From UBA6921 sp964532385 (GTDB lineage: Bacteria > Pseudomonadota > Gammaproteobacteria > SG8-11), in the NCBI GenBank assembly GCA_964532385.1, contig CAZHHW010000022.1, positions 1 to 37,559 of the forward strand: a DNA stretch of 37,559 nt, written 5' to 3'. The translations under genes were made by a program, and so were the position numbers. Shown piece by piece: positions 9,120 to 17,617 of this stretch. Position 1 is the stretch's first letter; each line of letters opens with the position of its first letter. Below the pieces are notes generated by a model, which was not told where the DNA came from, searched no databases, and saw only the letters and a program-made list of their open reading frames with translations.

Positions 9120-11195
9120 TTAAACTTCCGGCACGGCGGTGCGCAGAAATGCAGAAAATTTCTCCAGCTCAACAATCGGCGGCAAGCATTGCGTACCGCT
9201 GCATACGTAGGCGATCACGCCACGGGGTGCGGATGCGTAATGGGACAAGGCCTCGGGTAGCTGCGGCGCAGCATTGGGAATCGGCAAACACATTCGCCGC
9301 GGTGCGTATTCCTGCGCGCAACGCGCTTGCCACTCCCGTAATTCGTCGTCCGGACCGCGTAAAATGATGGTTTGTCCCGGCGCCGATAACTCTTCCAATG
9401 CCAACAACAAGGCATTACAAGCCTGCGGCGCCTGCTTAATGTCATGCCATGCTGCCTGTAAAGTGCGCTGCGCGGCCTGCACATAACGCGGATCGCCCAG
9501 CAAATACCCTAGCCTGACCAACACGTGCGCGGCGATACCGTTGCCGGAGGGTAATGCATCGTCGTGAAACGGTTTGGGACGCAACAGCAAGCGCTCGTGA
9601 TCATGCGCAGTGAAAAAGAAACCGCCCAGTTCGCGATCTTCGAATTGAGCGAGCAACACCTCGGCCAGTTGCACTGCAAAATCGAACTCCGCACCGTTCC
9701 AGCGCGCTTGCTGCAATTCCAGGATGGCGTCGATGGTGAATGCATAGTCGTCCAGATAAGCGGGCAAATGCGCACGGCCGTCTTTATAACTGGCCAGCAA
9801 GCGGCCATTTTCCCATAGTTTGGCGCGCACAAACTCCAACGCCTGTTCTGCCGAATGGAGCAAGTCCGCACGCTCGAATGCGCGCCCGGCGGCCGCCATG
9901 CCCTTGATCATCAATCCGTTCCAGGACGTGATAATTTTTTCGTCACGCCCCGGCCGCACCCGCTGTTCGCGTGCGGCAAACAAAAGCGTGCGCGCCGCGC
10001 GCAAAGATTGCGCTGCGCTTTCCGGATCAAGCCGCAGCTCGGCGGCAGCTTCCGTAACCTCGGCATGAATGCGCAAATTCCAATGCTGTTCGAAATTGGC
10101 GGGGCCCTCCAGGCCATAGACGCGCGCAAACAAAGCGTATTGAACTGCATCGTTCAACACGGCACGCACACTTTGCGGCGTCCAGACGTAAAACTTGCCT
10201 TCTTCGCCTTCGCTATCCGCGTCCAGCGACGCGCAATAACCCCCTTCAGGTGCCTGCATCTCGCGCATTGTCCACGCCGCCGTTGCAAGTGCCGTATCGC
10301 GGAACAACTCATGACGGCCGACGCGCCAGGCGGCGCAATACAACGTCAGCAACGGCCCATTGTCGTAAAGCATTTTTTCGAAATGCGGAATAGTCCAATG
10401 TGCATCCACCGAGTAACGGCAAAAACCGCCTCCCAATTGATCATGGATACCGCCCTGTGCCATCGCGCGCAATGTGTGCAGCGCCATGTCAGTTGCCGAG
10501 GAATTTTTTTGTGCAAAGCCATACCGCAGCAAACCTTCCAGGTGCGTGGGATGCGGAAATTTCGGCGCGCGTCCAAAGCCGCCATGCTTGGCGTCGTAAC
10601 TGCGCGCAAGAAATTCGTAAGCACTCGTCAGGGGATGCGTGTCGAGCCGCACGGACAGATCGAGCGGCGGCTGCGATTCTGCTAACGCGCGCAGCAGCAA
10701 GGCATTTTGTTGTTGAATATCGGCGCGCTGTGCGTGAAACGCTTGCGCCACTCCGCGCAGCACCTCTTGGAACGACGGCATGTTGTAACGCGGCGTGTCC
10801 GGAAAATAGGTCCCCGCATAAAACGGCGTGTGATCTTCGGGCATCAGGAACATCGTCAAAGGCCAGCCGCCCGAACGGCCGTTAAGCAACTGATAAGCGG
10901 TTTGATATATTTTGTCGAGATCTGGACGCTCCTCGCGATCCACCTTGATGTTGACGAATAACTCATTCATCAATCCCGCTGTGGTTTCATTTTCAAAACT
11001 TTCATGTGCCATGACATGGCACCAATGGCAGGCCGAATATCCGATGGACAGCAAAATGGGTTTGTTGCCGCGCCGCGCCATGTCCAGCGCCGCCGCGTTC
11101 CAAGCGCGCCAATGCACTGGATTTGCGGCATGTTGCAGCAAATACGGGCTGGTTTCATGAATCAGATGATTGATATTTTCCGCCGCCATGGTCAT
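9120..11195 (-). CDS. Thioredoxin-domain protein of the DUF255/YyaL (SPATA20-like) family
   Basis: This protein of about 691 residues has an N-terminal thioredoxin-like DUF255 domain containing IGYSACHWCHVM (CxxC at residues 56 and 59) and VDREERPDLD. A long C-terminal region of six-hairpin-glycosidase or epimerase type follows, with ACHW-HE(S/N) family blocks such as HFEKMLYDNGPL and SWNGLMIKGMAAAGRAF. The family is widespread but its biochemical role is not established. The start was placed at the ATG at 11195 (MTMAAENINHL), with 11189 nearly equivalent. A more upstream start at 11252 adds a non-homologous leader. The gene is convergent with the subtilase gene and divergent from rlmI. No export signal is seen. 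Confidence 0.93.
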   Translation of the reverse strand: MTMAAENINHLIHETSPYLLQHAANPVHWRAWNAAALDMARRGNKPILLSIGYSACHWCHVMAHESFENETTAGLMNELFVNIKVDREERPDLDKIYQTAYQLLNGRSGGWPLTMFLMPEDHTPFYAGTYFPDTPRYNMPSFQEVLRGVAQAFHAQRADIQQQNALLLRALAESQPPLDLSVRLDTHPLTSAYEFLARSYDAKHGGFGRAPKFPHPTHLEGLLRYGFAQKNSSATDMALHTLRAMAQGGIHDQLGGGFCRYSVDAHWTIPHFEKMLYDNGPLLTLYCAAWRVGRHELFRDTALATAAWTMREMQAPEGGYCASLDADSEGEEGKFYVWTPQSVRAVLNDAVQYALFARVYGLEGPANFEQHWNLRIHAEVTEAAAELRLDPESAAQSLRAARTLLFAAREQRVRPGRDEKIITSWNGLMIKGMAAAGRAFERADLLHSAEQALEFVRAKLWENGRLLASYKDGRAHLPAYLDDYAFTIDAILELQQARWNGAEFDFAVQLAEVLLAQFEDRELGGFFFTAHDHERLLLRPKPFHDDALPSGNGIAAHVLVRLGYLLGDPRYVQAAQRTLQAAWHDIKQAPQACNALLLALEELSAPGQTIILRGPDDELREWQARCAQEYAPRRMCLPIPNAAPQLPEALSHYASAPRGVIAYVCSGTQCLPPIVELEKFSAFLRTAVPEV

Positions 11196-11314
11196 GATGC
11201 CGCGCCTGTTATTGGATGTTGGCAAGACGACAATACTAATGGCCTGCGACACAGTAGACTATGCGCCGGGTTAACTTTTGTTAGCCTTGCGCTTGATAAA
11301 AACGAAGGTGTGAC

Positions 11315-12526
11315 ATGCCGTCTGAAGTCGCCACATTGCGCTTAAAACACGCTGAAGATCGACGCATACGCCAAGGCCATGTGTGGGTGTTCAGCAATGA
11401 AGTCGACGTTGACCATACGCCGCTTACGGATCTGCAACCGGGCCAGCTTGTGAGCGTGGAAAATAGCAAAGGTAGGCCGCTCGGCAGCGGTTACGTCAAT
11501 CCCAATACGCTGATTTGCGCGCGTCTTTACAGCCACATGCCGGATGTGGCATTGAACCGCGCGCTCATTACACAACGCCTGCGAACTGCGCTCGCACTGC
11601 GTGAACGGTTGTTCGACGTGCCCTATTACCGCTGGTCCTTCGCGGAAAGCGACGGACTGCCGGGCCTGATCGTCGACCGCTATGGCGATGTGGTCGCGCT
11701 GCAAGTCAACACTGCCGGCATGGATCGGGTGCTGGACGATATTATCGACGCGGTACGCAGCCTGGTGGAGCCGCGTGCTATTTTGCTGCGCCATGAAACC
11801 TCGGGCCGTGCGATGGAAGGTCTGGAGCAATATGTGCGCTGGGTCGAAGGCAGCGGCCCTGAACGCGTTATCGTTAAGGAACACGACGCGGTGTTCGATG
11901 TTGACTTATTCGCCGGACAGAAAACTGGTTGGTTCTACGATCAGCGCGCCAATCGCGCGCGCATGCGAGAATACGTGCGCGGGCAACGCGTGCTGGATGT
12001 ATTCAGCTATGTCGGCGCATGGGGCGTGCAAGCGGCGCTGGCCGGGGCCACACAAGTGGTGTGTGTCGACAGCTCGCAGGCCGCGCTCAACCAGGTCTTG
12101 ACAAATGCAACGCTCAATGGCGTTGGGCAACGCGTCAGCGTCGCTACGGGCGATGCCTTTGACATGTTGAAAACCCTGCGTGAAGAAGGCGAGAAATTCG
12201 ATGTCGTCATTATTGATCCGCCCGCGCTGATCAAACGCAAAAAGGACCTCAAAGAAGGTATCGCCGCATACCATCACCTCAACCAGCTCGCGCTGCATCT
12301 GGTCGCCGAGAATGGCGTTTTGATTTCATGCTCCTGCTCATACCACCTGCCGCGCACCGAATTGATGAACGTCATACACACGGCAAGCCGTCATTGCGAC
12401 CGCGAATTGCAGATTCTCGAACAATGTCACCACGGCCCCGATCATCCCGTGCACCCGGCGATCCCCGAAACCGAATATCTCAAAGCCTACATCGCACGCG
12501 CGTGGTCGGAAGCACCTGCCTCTTGA
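11315..12526 (+). CDS. rlmI: 23S rRNA (cytosine-C5)-methyltransferase RlmI-like
   Basis: This 403-residue protein has an N-terminal PUA domain (about residues 1-80, RRIRQGHVWVFSNEV) and a C-terminal Rossmann methyltransferase. The latter has RVLDVFSYVGAWGVQAA (SAM motif I), VVIIDPPAL and the catalytic-cysteine motif SCSCSYH. RlmI (YccW) methylates C1962 of 23S rRNA in E. coli; the order of domains and length match. GAAGGTGTGAC before the ATG is a plausible ribosome site. The gene converges on the lipoprotein gene across 101 bp in which I see no strong terminator. Confidence 0.92.
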   Translation: MPSEVATLRLKHAEDRRIRQGHVWVFSNEVDVDHTPLTDLQPGQLVSVENSKGRPLGSGYVNPNTLICARLYSHMPDVALNRALITQRLRTALALRERLFDVPYYRWSFAESDGLPGLIVDRYGDVVALQVNTAGMDRVLDDIIDAVRSLVEPRAILLRHETSGRAMEGLEQYVRWVEGSGPERVIVKEHDAVFDVDLFAGQKTGWFYDQRANRARMREYVRGQRVLDVFSYVGAWGVQAALAGATQVVCVDSSQAALNQVLTNATLNGVGQRVSVATGDAFDMLKTLREEGEKFDVVIIDPPALIKRKKDLKEGIAAYHHLNQLALHLVAENGVLISCSCSYHLPRTELMNVIHTASRHCDRELQILEQCHHGPDHPVHPAIPETEYLKAYIARAWSEAPAS

Positions 12527-12627
12527 TCCTGAAATATACAACCCATTACTGAACCTGCCGATTTTGCGTCACGAATATGTGCGCGCTGCAATTTATGCGA
12601 TGGTGGGTTCACTTAAATAGTACGGCA

Positions 12628-13158
12628 TCACAGCCCGTCCAAAATCCGCTTGCGCTGTGCGTGGTACTCATCTTCCGTAATTAACCCCTTGGTCTTTAAA
12701 TCTTCGACCGTGCGTAAACGTTGCTCGATACCGGCAACCGGTGCAGTGGCCGGCACTGCCGCCGGTGCCGAGATCACAGCCGCGGCCGGTTGGTAGTTGG
12801 GATCGCACTTGAGCGCGACTTTAATATCCCGCGCTAGGTCTGCTTCAACGACTTGTTGCGAATAGGTCTCGCAGCCGTCTTTGCTGAGATCGAGCATTTC
12901 AAGACGCCGGTAAAACGCGAAACCTTCTTCATCGCTCTTCACGCGCGTGGTCCAATGGCGTGGAAACGCCGTATCCAGATCGGCAGTCAGCGGAGTCACG
13001 CCAATGTCACGTCCTGACACCCGTACGTGCGCACCAGGCGGGATGGTTTCGATCAGCACTGTGTCACGCAATTTCACGCCCGTCGTGCCGCCGCAACCAG
13101 TCAACGCGGCGCTCACGGCCAGCACCAGCCATCCCGCCTGCTTCAATAAAATTCTCAT
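12628..13158 (-). CDS. Lipoprotein with PEGA-like domain and C-terminal SHOCT domain
   Basis: This 176-residue protein starts with a lipoprotein signal peptide ending in LTGC (Cys22). The segment LIETIPPGAHVRVSGRDIGVTPLTADL (about residues 35-61) looks like a PEGA repeat, a surface-associated beta module. After a Pro/Ala-rich linker, the tail EQRLRTVEDLKTKGLITEDEY is a clear SHOCT motif, an oligomerisation module. The function is unknown; it is probably anchored on the periplasmic side. It is the last gene of a minus-strand run behind the sensor kinase and the cyclic-nucleotide-domain gene, with a 37-bp gap, so it may share their regulation. Confidence 0.85.
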   Translation of the reverse strand: MRILLKQAGWLVLAVSAALTGCGGTTGVKLRDTVLIETIPPGAHVRVSGRDIGVTPLTADLDTAFPRHWTTRVKSDEEGFAFYRRLEMLDLSKDGCETYSQQVVEADLARDIKVALKCDPNYQPAAAVISAPAAVPATAPVAGIEQRLRTVEDLKTKGLITEDEYHAQRKRILDGL

Positions 13159-13195
13159 ACCGCCATTCTCCCGAAAAAACGCGATGATACCTGTG

Positions 13196-13678
13196 CTAAT
13201 ACCGGCCGTGCGACTTATTGATGTAATTGGAAAGCTGCTGGCTTTCCTGATTCATGCGCATGAGGTTGGCGTGAGTAATGCGAAACAGGGCTCGCATCAC
13301 TTTATAGACGACGCCCGGATGTTGCGTCAGCAAAGATTCGAAGGGTTGCCGTTCCAGCGTATATACGATGGTATTGCCCACCGCGCGCAACGTCGCCTTG
13401 CGCGGCGTGCGATCCACGAACGCGCGTGTGCCCGCACATTCGCCTTTGCTCATGGTGTAGACGACGGCATCTTGTCCGTCGGTCCTGCTCAATACTTCGA
13501 GGCGGCCATCGGCCAACAGATAAAGCGCATGATCGGCGGCATTTTCCGCGACCAACTGCTCGCCATCGCTCAGCTTGCGCGCCCCCATGATGCCGGCGAG
13601 CGCCACGCTTTCATTTTTGTCAAGCTCGTCGCCCAAGGTTGAGGCGCGCACTATTTTGTCGTCTACCGCCGTGCTCAT
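13196..13678 (-). CDS. Cyclic nucleotide-binding-domain protein without DNA-binding domain
   Basis: The protein is about 160 residues and is essentially one CRP-type beta-barrel (cNMP-binding) domain. It has LSDGEQLVAENAADHALYLL and the phosphate-binding-cassette-like stretch SKGECAGTRAFVDRTPRKAT, followed by a C-helix. No helix-turn-helix follows, so it is not a CRP-type transcription factor by itself. It may sense a nucleotide or act as a regulatory subunit. A strong GGAGGAGA ribosome site lies before the ATG at 13678. It sits 85 bp downstream of the sensor kinase gene on the same strand, so a signalling link to the two-component system is plausible but unproven. Confidence 0.88.
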   Translation of the reverse strand: MSTAVDDKIVRASTLGDELDKNESVALAGIMGARKLSDGEQLVAENAADHALYLLADGRLEVLSRTDGQDAVVYTMSKGECAGTRAFVDRTPRKATLRAVGNTIVYTLERQPFESLLTQHPGVVYKVMRALFRITHANLMRMNQESQQLSNYINKSHGRY

Positions 13679-13763
13679 CGTTGTCTCCTCCCCATGCAGC
13701 CGTATGCTACTCGTTGAAGATAGTGTCAGCGTGAGCTGGTGTCCAGAGAGATCAACATTCCTG

Positions 13764-15236
13764 TCATGACGCGTAGTGCGCGGGTAAATCAAAAGTAAAG
13801 CGGGTACCTTGATTCAGGACGCTGCTCACCGCGATGCTGCCGCCATGCAAGTCGAGAATACGTTTGGCAATGGCCAAGCCCAGGCCGGAGGAACCCGGAT
13901 TCTGGTTGCGGCTTTTATCCAGCTGATAGAAGCGGTCAAAAATGCGCGGCAATTCATCGACCGGAATTCCACAGCCATTGTCGCGCACCTGCACCGTCAC
14001 GCCGCGCAATGCGGATGACAGGACCAGTTCGATCATGCCGTTGCGCGGCGTATAACGCAGCGCGTTTTCGATCAGATTTTCCAGCACACGCATTACCAAA
14101 CCGATATCGGCGCTAACAAATGGCAGCGCCGCTTCGAAGCGGGCCACCAGAGTGACGTTTTTTTCGCGCGCACTGAGCTGGAATTTCTGCACGGTGTCCT
14201 GTACCAATTCCGACAGACTGAATGCCTCGCGATTAAGTTTGGTTTCCTGCGCATCGAGCCGCGCCAGCTCAAATAACTCGCTCACCAGCGTGTTGAGCCG
14301 CTTGCAGTGCAGAATGGCAATTTCAAGATACTCGCGCCGCTGCTGGGTATCGAGTGCGGCCTCCTTCAGCAACAACGTTTCGATGTAACCATGCAACGTG
14401 GCCAGCGGCGTGCGTAAATCATGTGACACATTGGCGACCAGTTCGCGGCGCAGGTGGTCGGTGTTTTTAAGTGTCTCCACCTGCGTATTAATCTGTTGCG
14501 CCATGTCGCGGAAGGCCATCATCAAACGGTCGACTTCATCGCCGTCGGGACGCGCCGTGAAGGCCAGGGCGGCGGTCTTTTCACCCGCTTTGAAAGCGCG
14601 CATCGCCACCGCGAGATGCTGCAATTTTCCGGTGAGCAGCGCGAACAACAGCAAGCCCGCCAGAAGCGACACGCCCAACACGCCGGCCAGCATCCACGCG
14701 CCAGCCTTGAGGATGTAGCTGCCGGCCAGGGTTTGCACCACGTTGTCGTACGCCTGACCGCCCAGAATAATGTAAAGGTAGCCGTCGACTTTATCCGCCG
14801 TGCCGATGCGCGCGGCGGAAAAAACTTTCTGCCCTTGCACGTCGCGCGGGTCGTCGCCCCGCAACGGCAAGGTCGCGCCACCGGCCAGCCAGCGGCGCAC
14901 AGGCTCCAGATCGACACGTGTGCGTTTCACCTTGCCGGGTTCGGCGGAATAGGCAAGCACCGCACCCTCCGGATCGAGCAAATAAAACTCAATCGCGGGA
15001 TTGATCACCATCATCATGTGGAAGACTTCTTCGAGCGCGGCCTGATTCACCAGCTTGTCGCGGATCAGGGTTTTTTCCGCAACGATGTGATCCGCCAGCT
15101 CGCGATTGAGCTTTTGATCCACTTCCTGCTGGTAACGCTGGGCGGAAAAAACCGTCAATACCACGGCCAGCACGCCGACCACGGCAAACAACCCCAGCAA
15201 CACCAGCGCAAGTTTTGAATATAGGGAGCGGAACAC
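13764..15236 (-). CDS. Membrane sensor histidine kinase (OmpR-partner type)
   Basis: This is a 490-residue sensor kinase. TM1 lies at about residues 9-31. A periplasmic domain of about 140 residues (32-175) is of no type I can name. TM2 is at about 178-202, followed by a HAMP domain. The HisKA domain contains NVSHDLRTPLATLHGY with the phospho-acceptor His272. The HATPase domain has the N box LENLIENALRYTP, G1 DNGCGIP and G2 GSSGLGLAIA. The start at 15236 lies 2 nt after the response-regulator stop, so the pair is co-transcribed and probably translationally coupled. The signal is unknown. The neighbouring exported-protein genes suggest an envelope, redox or metal cue. Confidence 0.96.
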   Translation of the reverse strand: MFRSLYSKLALVLLGLFAVVGVLAVVLTVFSAQRYQQEVDQKLNRELADHIVAEKTLIRDKLVNQAALEEVFHMMMVINPAIEFYLLDPEGAVLAYSAEPGKVKRTRVDLEPVRRWLAGGATLPLRGDDPRDVQGQKVFSAARIGTADKVDGYLYIILGGQAYDNVVQTLAGSYILKAGAWMLAGVLGVSLLAGLLLFALLTGKLQHLAVAMRAFKAGEKTAALAFTARPDGDEVDRLMMAFRDMAQQINTQVETLKNTDHLRRELVANVSHDLRTPLATLHGYIETLLLKEAALDTQQRREYLEIAILHCKRLNTLVSELFELARLDAQETKLNREAFSLSELVQDTVQKFQLSAREKNVTLVARFEAALPFVSADIGLVMRVLENLIENALRYTPRNGMIELVLSSALRGVTVQVRDNGCGIPVDELPRIFDRFYQLDKSRNQNPGSSGLGLAIAKRILDLHGGSIAVSSVLNQGTRFTFDLPAHYAS

Positions 15237-15238
15237 GA

Positions 15239-15946
15239 CTAATTACCCGCATCCGCGAATTTGTAGCCCACACCCCACACGGTCAGGATGTATTCCGGCT
15301 GCGCGGGATTCTTCTCGATTTTGGCGCGCAGACGGTTGATGTGCGAATTCACCGTGTGTTCATAGCCGTCGTGGCCATAACCCCACACCTGATCGAGCAA
15401 CTGTGTGCGCGTGTACACGCGCCCGGGATGTCGCGCAAAGAAAGATAGCAAATCGAATTCTTTGGCCGTCAATTCCACTGCGCGGCGGCCAAGCGTGACA
15501 TTTCTCTTTTCCAGATCGATCACCAGATCGCGCGCCGCCAGCGTTTTGCTTGCGGGCTCATTCGCCATGGACAATAAACTTTCGCTGCGCCGGAAAATCG
15601 CTTTCACGCGCGCCAGCAATTCCTGAATGCTGAACGGCTTGGTCACGTAATCATCCGCGCCGATTTCCAGACCTAGCACGCGATCCAGCTCCGACGCCTT
15701 TGAAGTCAACATCAGGATCGGAATATACGCCGGCGCGCGCCGCAAGCGGCGGCAGATTTCCAATCCATCCAGCCCCGGCAGCATCAAATCGAGAATCACC
15801 AGCGCATAAGCGCCGCTGCCCGCCTTGCTTAAACCCACGTTGCCGTCGTGCGCGATGTCGACCTGGTAGGACAGATCGCGCAGATGCAAATCGAGCAACT
15901 TGGCAAGATCGCGATTGTCTTCGATGACCAAAATCCGCTGCGCCAT
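15239..15946 (-). CDS. OmpR/PhoB-family response regulator
   Basis: This 235-residue protein has a receiver domain (residues about 1-115) with acidic pocket EDN near residue 10, phospho-acceptor Asp53 in LVILDLMLPGLDG and a conserved KPF switch block. A winged-helix DNA-binding domain (about 135-232) follows, with AVELTAKEFDLLSFFARHPG and VNSHINRLRAKIE. OmpR-family regulators bind tandem direct repeats spaced about one DNA turn apart. Such repeats (TCAC, 11 bp) lie 49-64 bp upstream of this start and in two other promoters of the window, which suggests autoregulation and a local regulon. Confidence 0.96.
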   Translation of the reverse strand: MAQRILVIEDNRDLAKLLDLHLRDLSYQVDIAHDGNVGLSKAGSGAYALVILDLMLPGLDGLEICRRLRRAPAYIPILMLTSKASELDRVLGLEIGADDYVTKPFSIQELLARVKAIFRRSESLLSMANEPASKTLAARDLVIDLEKRNVTLGRRAVELTAKEFDLLSFFARHPGRVYTRTQLLDQVWGYGHDGYEHTVNSHINRLRAKIEKNPAQPEYILTVWGVGYKFADAGN

Positions 15947-15995
15947 GACCTGTGCACTCTAAAAAACACCGGGAGTAATGATAGGCGATCATTCA

Positions 15996-16010
15996 TCACA
16001 AAAGCATCAC
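15996..16010 (-). promoter_or_regulatory. Pair of 11-bp-spaced TCAC (GTGA) repeats upstream of the response-regulator gene
   Basis: TCAC occurs at 15996 and 16007, exactly 11 bp apart, 49-64 bp upstream of the response-regulator start. The second copy reads TCACAGCATGG, sharing the nine bases TCACAGCAT with the first copy of the four-repeat array at 18368. The spacing suits an OmpR-family dimer. It is a candidate autoregulatory site. Confidence 0.5.
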
Positions 16011-16021
16011 AGCATGGGATG

Positions 16022-16059
16022 CGGCGGGCGCCGGTTCTTTGGTTAATCGTCGCCCGCCG
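16022..16059 (-). terminator. Hairpin downstream of the EF-hand-like secreted protein gene
   Basis: CGGCGGGCG (16022-16030) and CGCCCGCCG (16051-16059) form a perfect 9-bp stem with a 20-nt loop, 15 nt after the stop of the gene ending at 16074. There is no clear U-tract, so it may be a transcript-end stabiliser rather than an efficient intrinsic terminator. Confidence 0.45.
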
Positions 16060-16073
16060 TAGTTTCATTGCGA

Positions 16074-16718
16074 TTACGGATTGATAAAAAAGTCCGCCTT
16101 GGCGATGTTGGACACCACGCCCAGGGCTTTCAGGTCCTTCTTGTCGCACACACCGTCGCCGTTGCTGTCGGCGATGACACCGGGAGCGTCGTTATAGATT
16201 CCGTCGCCGTTCAAATCGTTGACCACGGCGACGTATATGGTGCTTGGCGTATTCACGCCGAAGTTCGGTGCACCGACGATCCAGGTGTCCCACAGCGCGG
16301 TGGTCTCGGCGTCGGAATTCGTCACACCGGTGAGGTTGAACAGGTTCGCGATATTTTGGCATGACCCGGCGCCTACGCTCGTAGTACTGAGCAAGACCAC
16401 CAGCCCCGGCAGACGGTCATCCGCACCGGCCGAGAAGGTTCCCGGCATCGGCGCGACATTGTTATGCCCCGCCGGCCCAGTGAGTTGAAATCCGCTGAAG
16501 CCGGTGTTGGCGAGCGGCTTGTCGTAGTTCACCGCCAAGTCCACGAACCAGCCGCGGCCGCCGATCCCGGCGTGATCGCCTTGCGCGGGCGCAAACATTT
16601 TTACGGTAACGGGTTTGTCGTCATCCGCCGTTGCGCAGGTGCTGGCCAAGGCCAACCCGGCGCAGCATAGCCACGCCAGATTCGACAGACGCCGTGAAAT
16701 ATCATGCTGTGTGTTCAT
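16074..16718 (-). CDS. Exported protein with dockerin/EF-hand-like calcium motifs, function unknown
   Basis: This protein of about 214 residues has a cleavable signal peptide (MNTQHDISRRLSNLAWLCC... ending near CATA). The mature part starts with acidic DDDKP and contains a segment GDHAGIGGRGWFVDLAVNYD that I do not recognise. Near the C-terminus are two loops with calcium-binding spacing, DLNGDGIYND and DSNGDGVCDKKD, resembling dockerin or EF-hand loops. An AGGAG ribosome site lies 7 nt before the ATG at 16718. It lies between the two-component regulator and the DsrE-like gene on the same strand, and its export fits an envelope island. No function can be assigned. Confidence 0.75.
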   Translation of the reverse strand: MNTQHDISRRLSNLAWLCCAGLALASTCATADDDKPVTVKMFAPAQGDHAGIGGRGWFVDLAVNYDKPLANTGFSGFQLTGPAGHNNVAPMPGTFSAGADDRLPGLVVLLSTTSVGAGSCQNIANLFNLTGVTNSDAETTALWDTWIVGAPNFGVNTPSTIYVAVVNDLNGDGIYNDAPGVIADSNGDGVCDKKDLKALGVVSNIAKADFFINP

Positions 16719-16919
16719 GTTGTTCTCCTGAGGACATTGCGATTGAAAAGCACCAATGGGGAATAAACCCATCATGGAACGGGCTACATAGAGGCAAACA
16801 GGAGTCGTGGCTGATTTATTCCAGGCGGGTAGATATATTTTCTTTGGAGATCAGCGGCGGTGGTAGATCGAAGCTACGAAACTACGCGCTACAAATGAGT
16901 CAGGCGAAAAATAACAACG

Positions 16920-16936
16920 GACACTGTTGCAGTGTC
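16920..16936. promoter_or_regulatory. Perfect palindrome between the EF-hand-like and DsrE-like genes
   Basis: GACACTG-TTG-CAGTGTC is a perfect 7-bp inverted repeat with a 3-bp centre. It lies about 200 bp upstream of the EF-hand-like gene start and 66 bp beyond the DsrE-like gene stop. It could be an operator for a dimeric regulator or a small hairpin. The rest of the 16719-17001 gap shows no gene. Confidence 0.35.
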
Positions 16937-17001
16937 ACATTTAAACGAAATATCAGTGGCAATATTATCTGGGTCGCCGCTCCTTCAACCCATCGACCAA
17001 A

Positions 17002-17457
17002 TTACGGTCGGATATAACTCCAACCTTGCTGTTGCAGATTCAGAATCCGCACCAGACCGGCCGGCACGACGTGTGCGCCTTCGGTGATTTCGGCCTTGGC
17101 ATTATTGTCTTTTTCCCATTTTTTAATGGTATTGCCGCAGGCCGCGAAGCTCACGTTTTGCAGCGCAAGATCCTTGATGCGGCCGGCCACCGGGCTGTCC
17201 TTCAGCATCATTTTTAATCCGGGGCCATAGGCTACGACTTCAATATTGATGTTGTCGATACCCAGCTCTCTTTGCACATTGACCGCATTATTAAGTGCCA
17301 AGTTAGCGACTTTTTCATTGTCCTCCGTCAGTTGAATCACCATGTTGTACGCTTTCTTTTCCGGCGTCGCGGCGGGCGTGACCGCCGCAGCCGGATTTCC
17401 CGCCAGGAAACATATTGAAGCCACCGTTACCAGAGTCTTTACAATTACCGATTTCAT
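17002..17457 (-). CDS. Exported DsrE/DsrF-like (YchN-fold) protein
   Basis: The protein is about 151 residues with a signal peptide (MKSVIVKTLVTVASICFLAG) cleaved near PAAA. The mature domain has DsrE-fold features: an N-terminal strand then LTEDNEKVANLALNNAVNVQ, the strand-turn VEVVAYGPGLKMML, LALQNVSFAACGNTIKKW and a C-terminal VVPAGLVRILNLQQQGWSYI. DsrE-type proteins carry sulfur on a conserved cysteine in sulfur relays. The single Cys in AACGNT is at the expected position. Exported members are common but poorly characterised. An AGGAGG ribosome site precedes the ATG at 17457; an upstream in-frame start would destroy the signal peptide. Confidence 0.87.
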   Translation of the reverse strand: MKSVIVKTLVTVASICFLAGNPAAAVTPAATPEKKAYNMVIQLTEDNEKVANLALNNAVNVQRELGIDNINIEVVAYGPGLKMMLKDSPVAGRIKDLALQNVSFAACGNTIKKWEKDNNAKAEITEGAHVVPAGLVRILNLQQQGWSYIRP

Positions 17458-17561
17458 AACACCCCTCCTGAAAAGAAATAATATGCAAGACAGATTACGC
17501 CGGCTTATATCAGCAGGTGTCTTCAAATTGCTCAATTTGTGGGGTACCGCTCACTCCCGGT

Positions 17562-17602
17562 AAAAAAAACGGCGGACCGATGCCCATGCACCGGTGCGCC
17601 GC
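17562..17602 (-). terminator. Rho-independent terminator after the spondin-domain gene
   Basis: On the minus strand a 14-bp imperfect stem (17589-17602 with 17569-17582, six-base loop) is followed by eight U residues (17562-17569). It begins 16 nt after the spondin gene stop. It separates the spondin transcript from the DsrE-like gene downstream, which must then have its own promoter between about 17458 and 17560. Confidence 0.8.
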
Positions 17603-17617
17603 ACTTTGTTTCTGCGC

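Noticed and set aside
9855..10685. Long plus-strand frame of 276 codons
   Set aside because: It lies opposite the DUF255 gene, has a composition typical of a GC-rich antisense shadow, and shows no recognisable motif or ribosome site.
14454..15218. Plus-strand frame of 254 codons
   Set aside because: It is the antisense of the sensor kinase gene and is rich in His, Gln and Arg with no domain signal.
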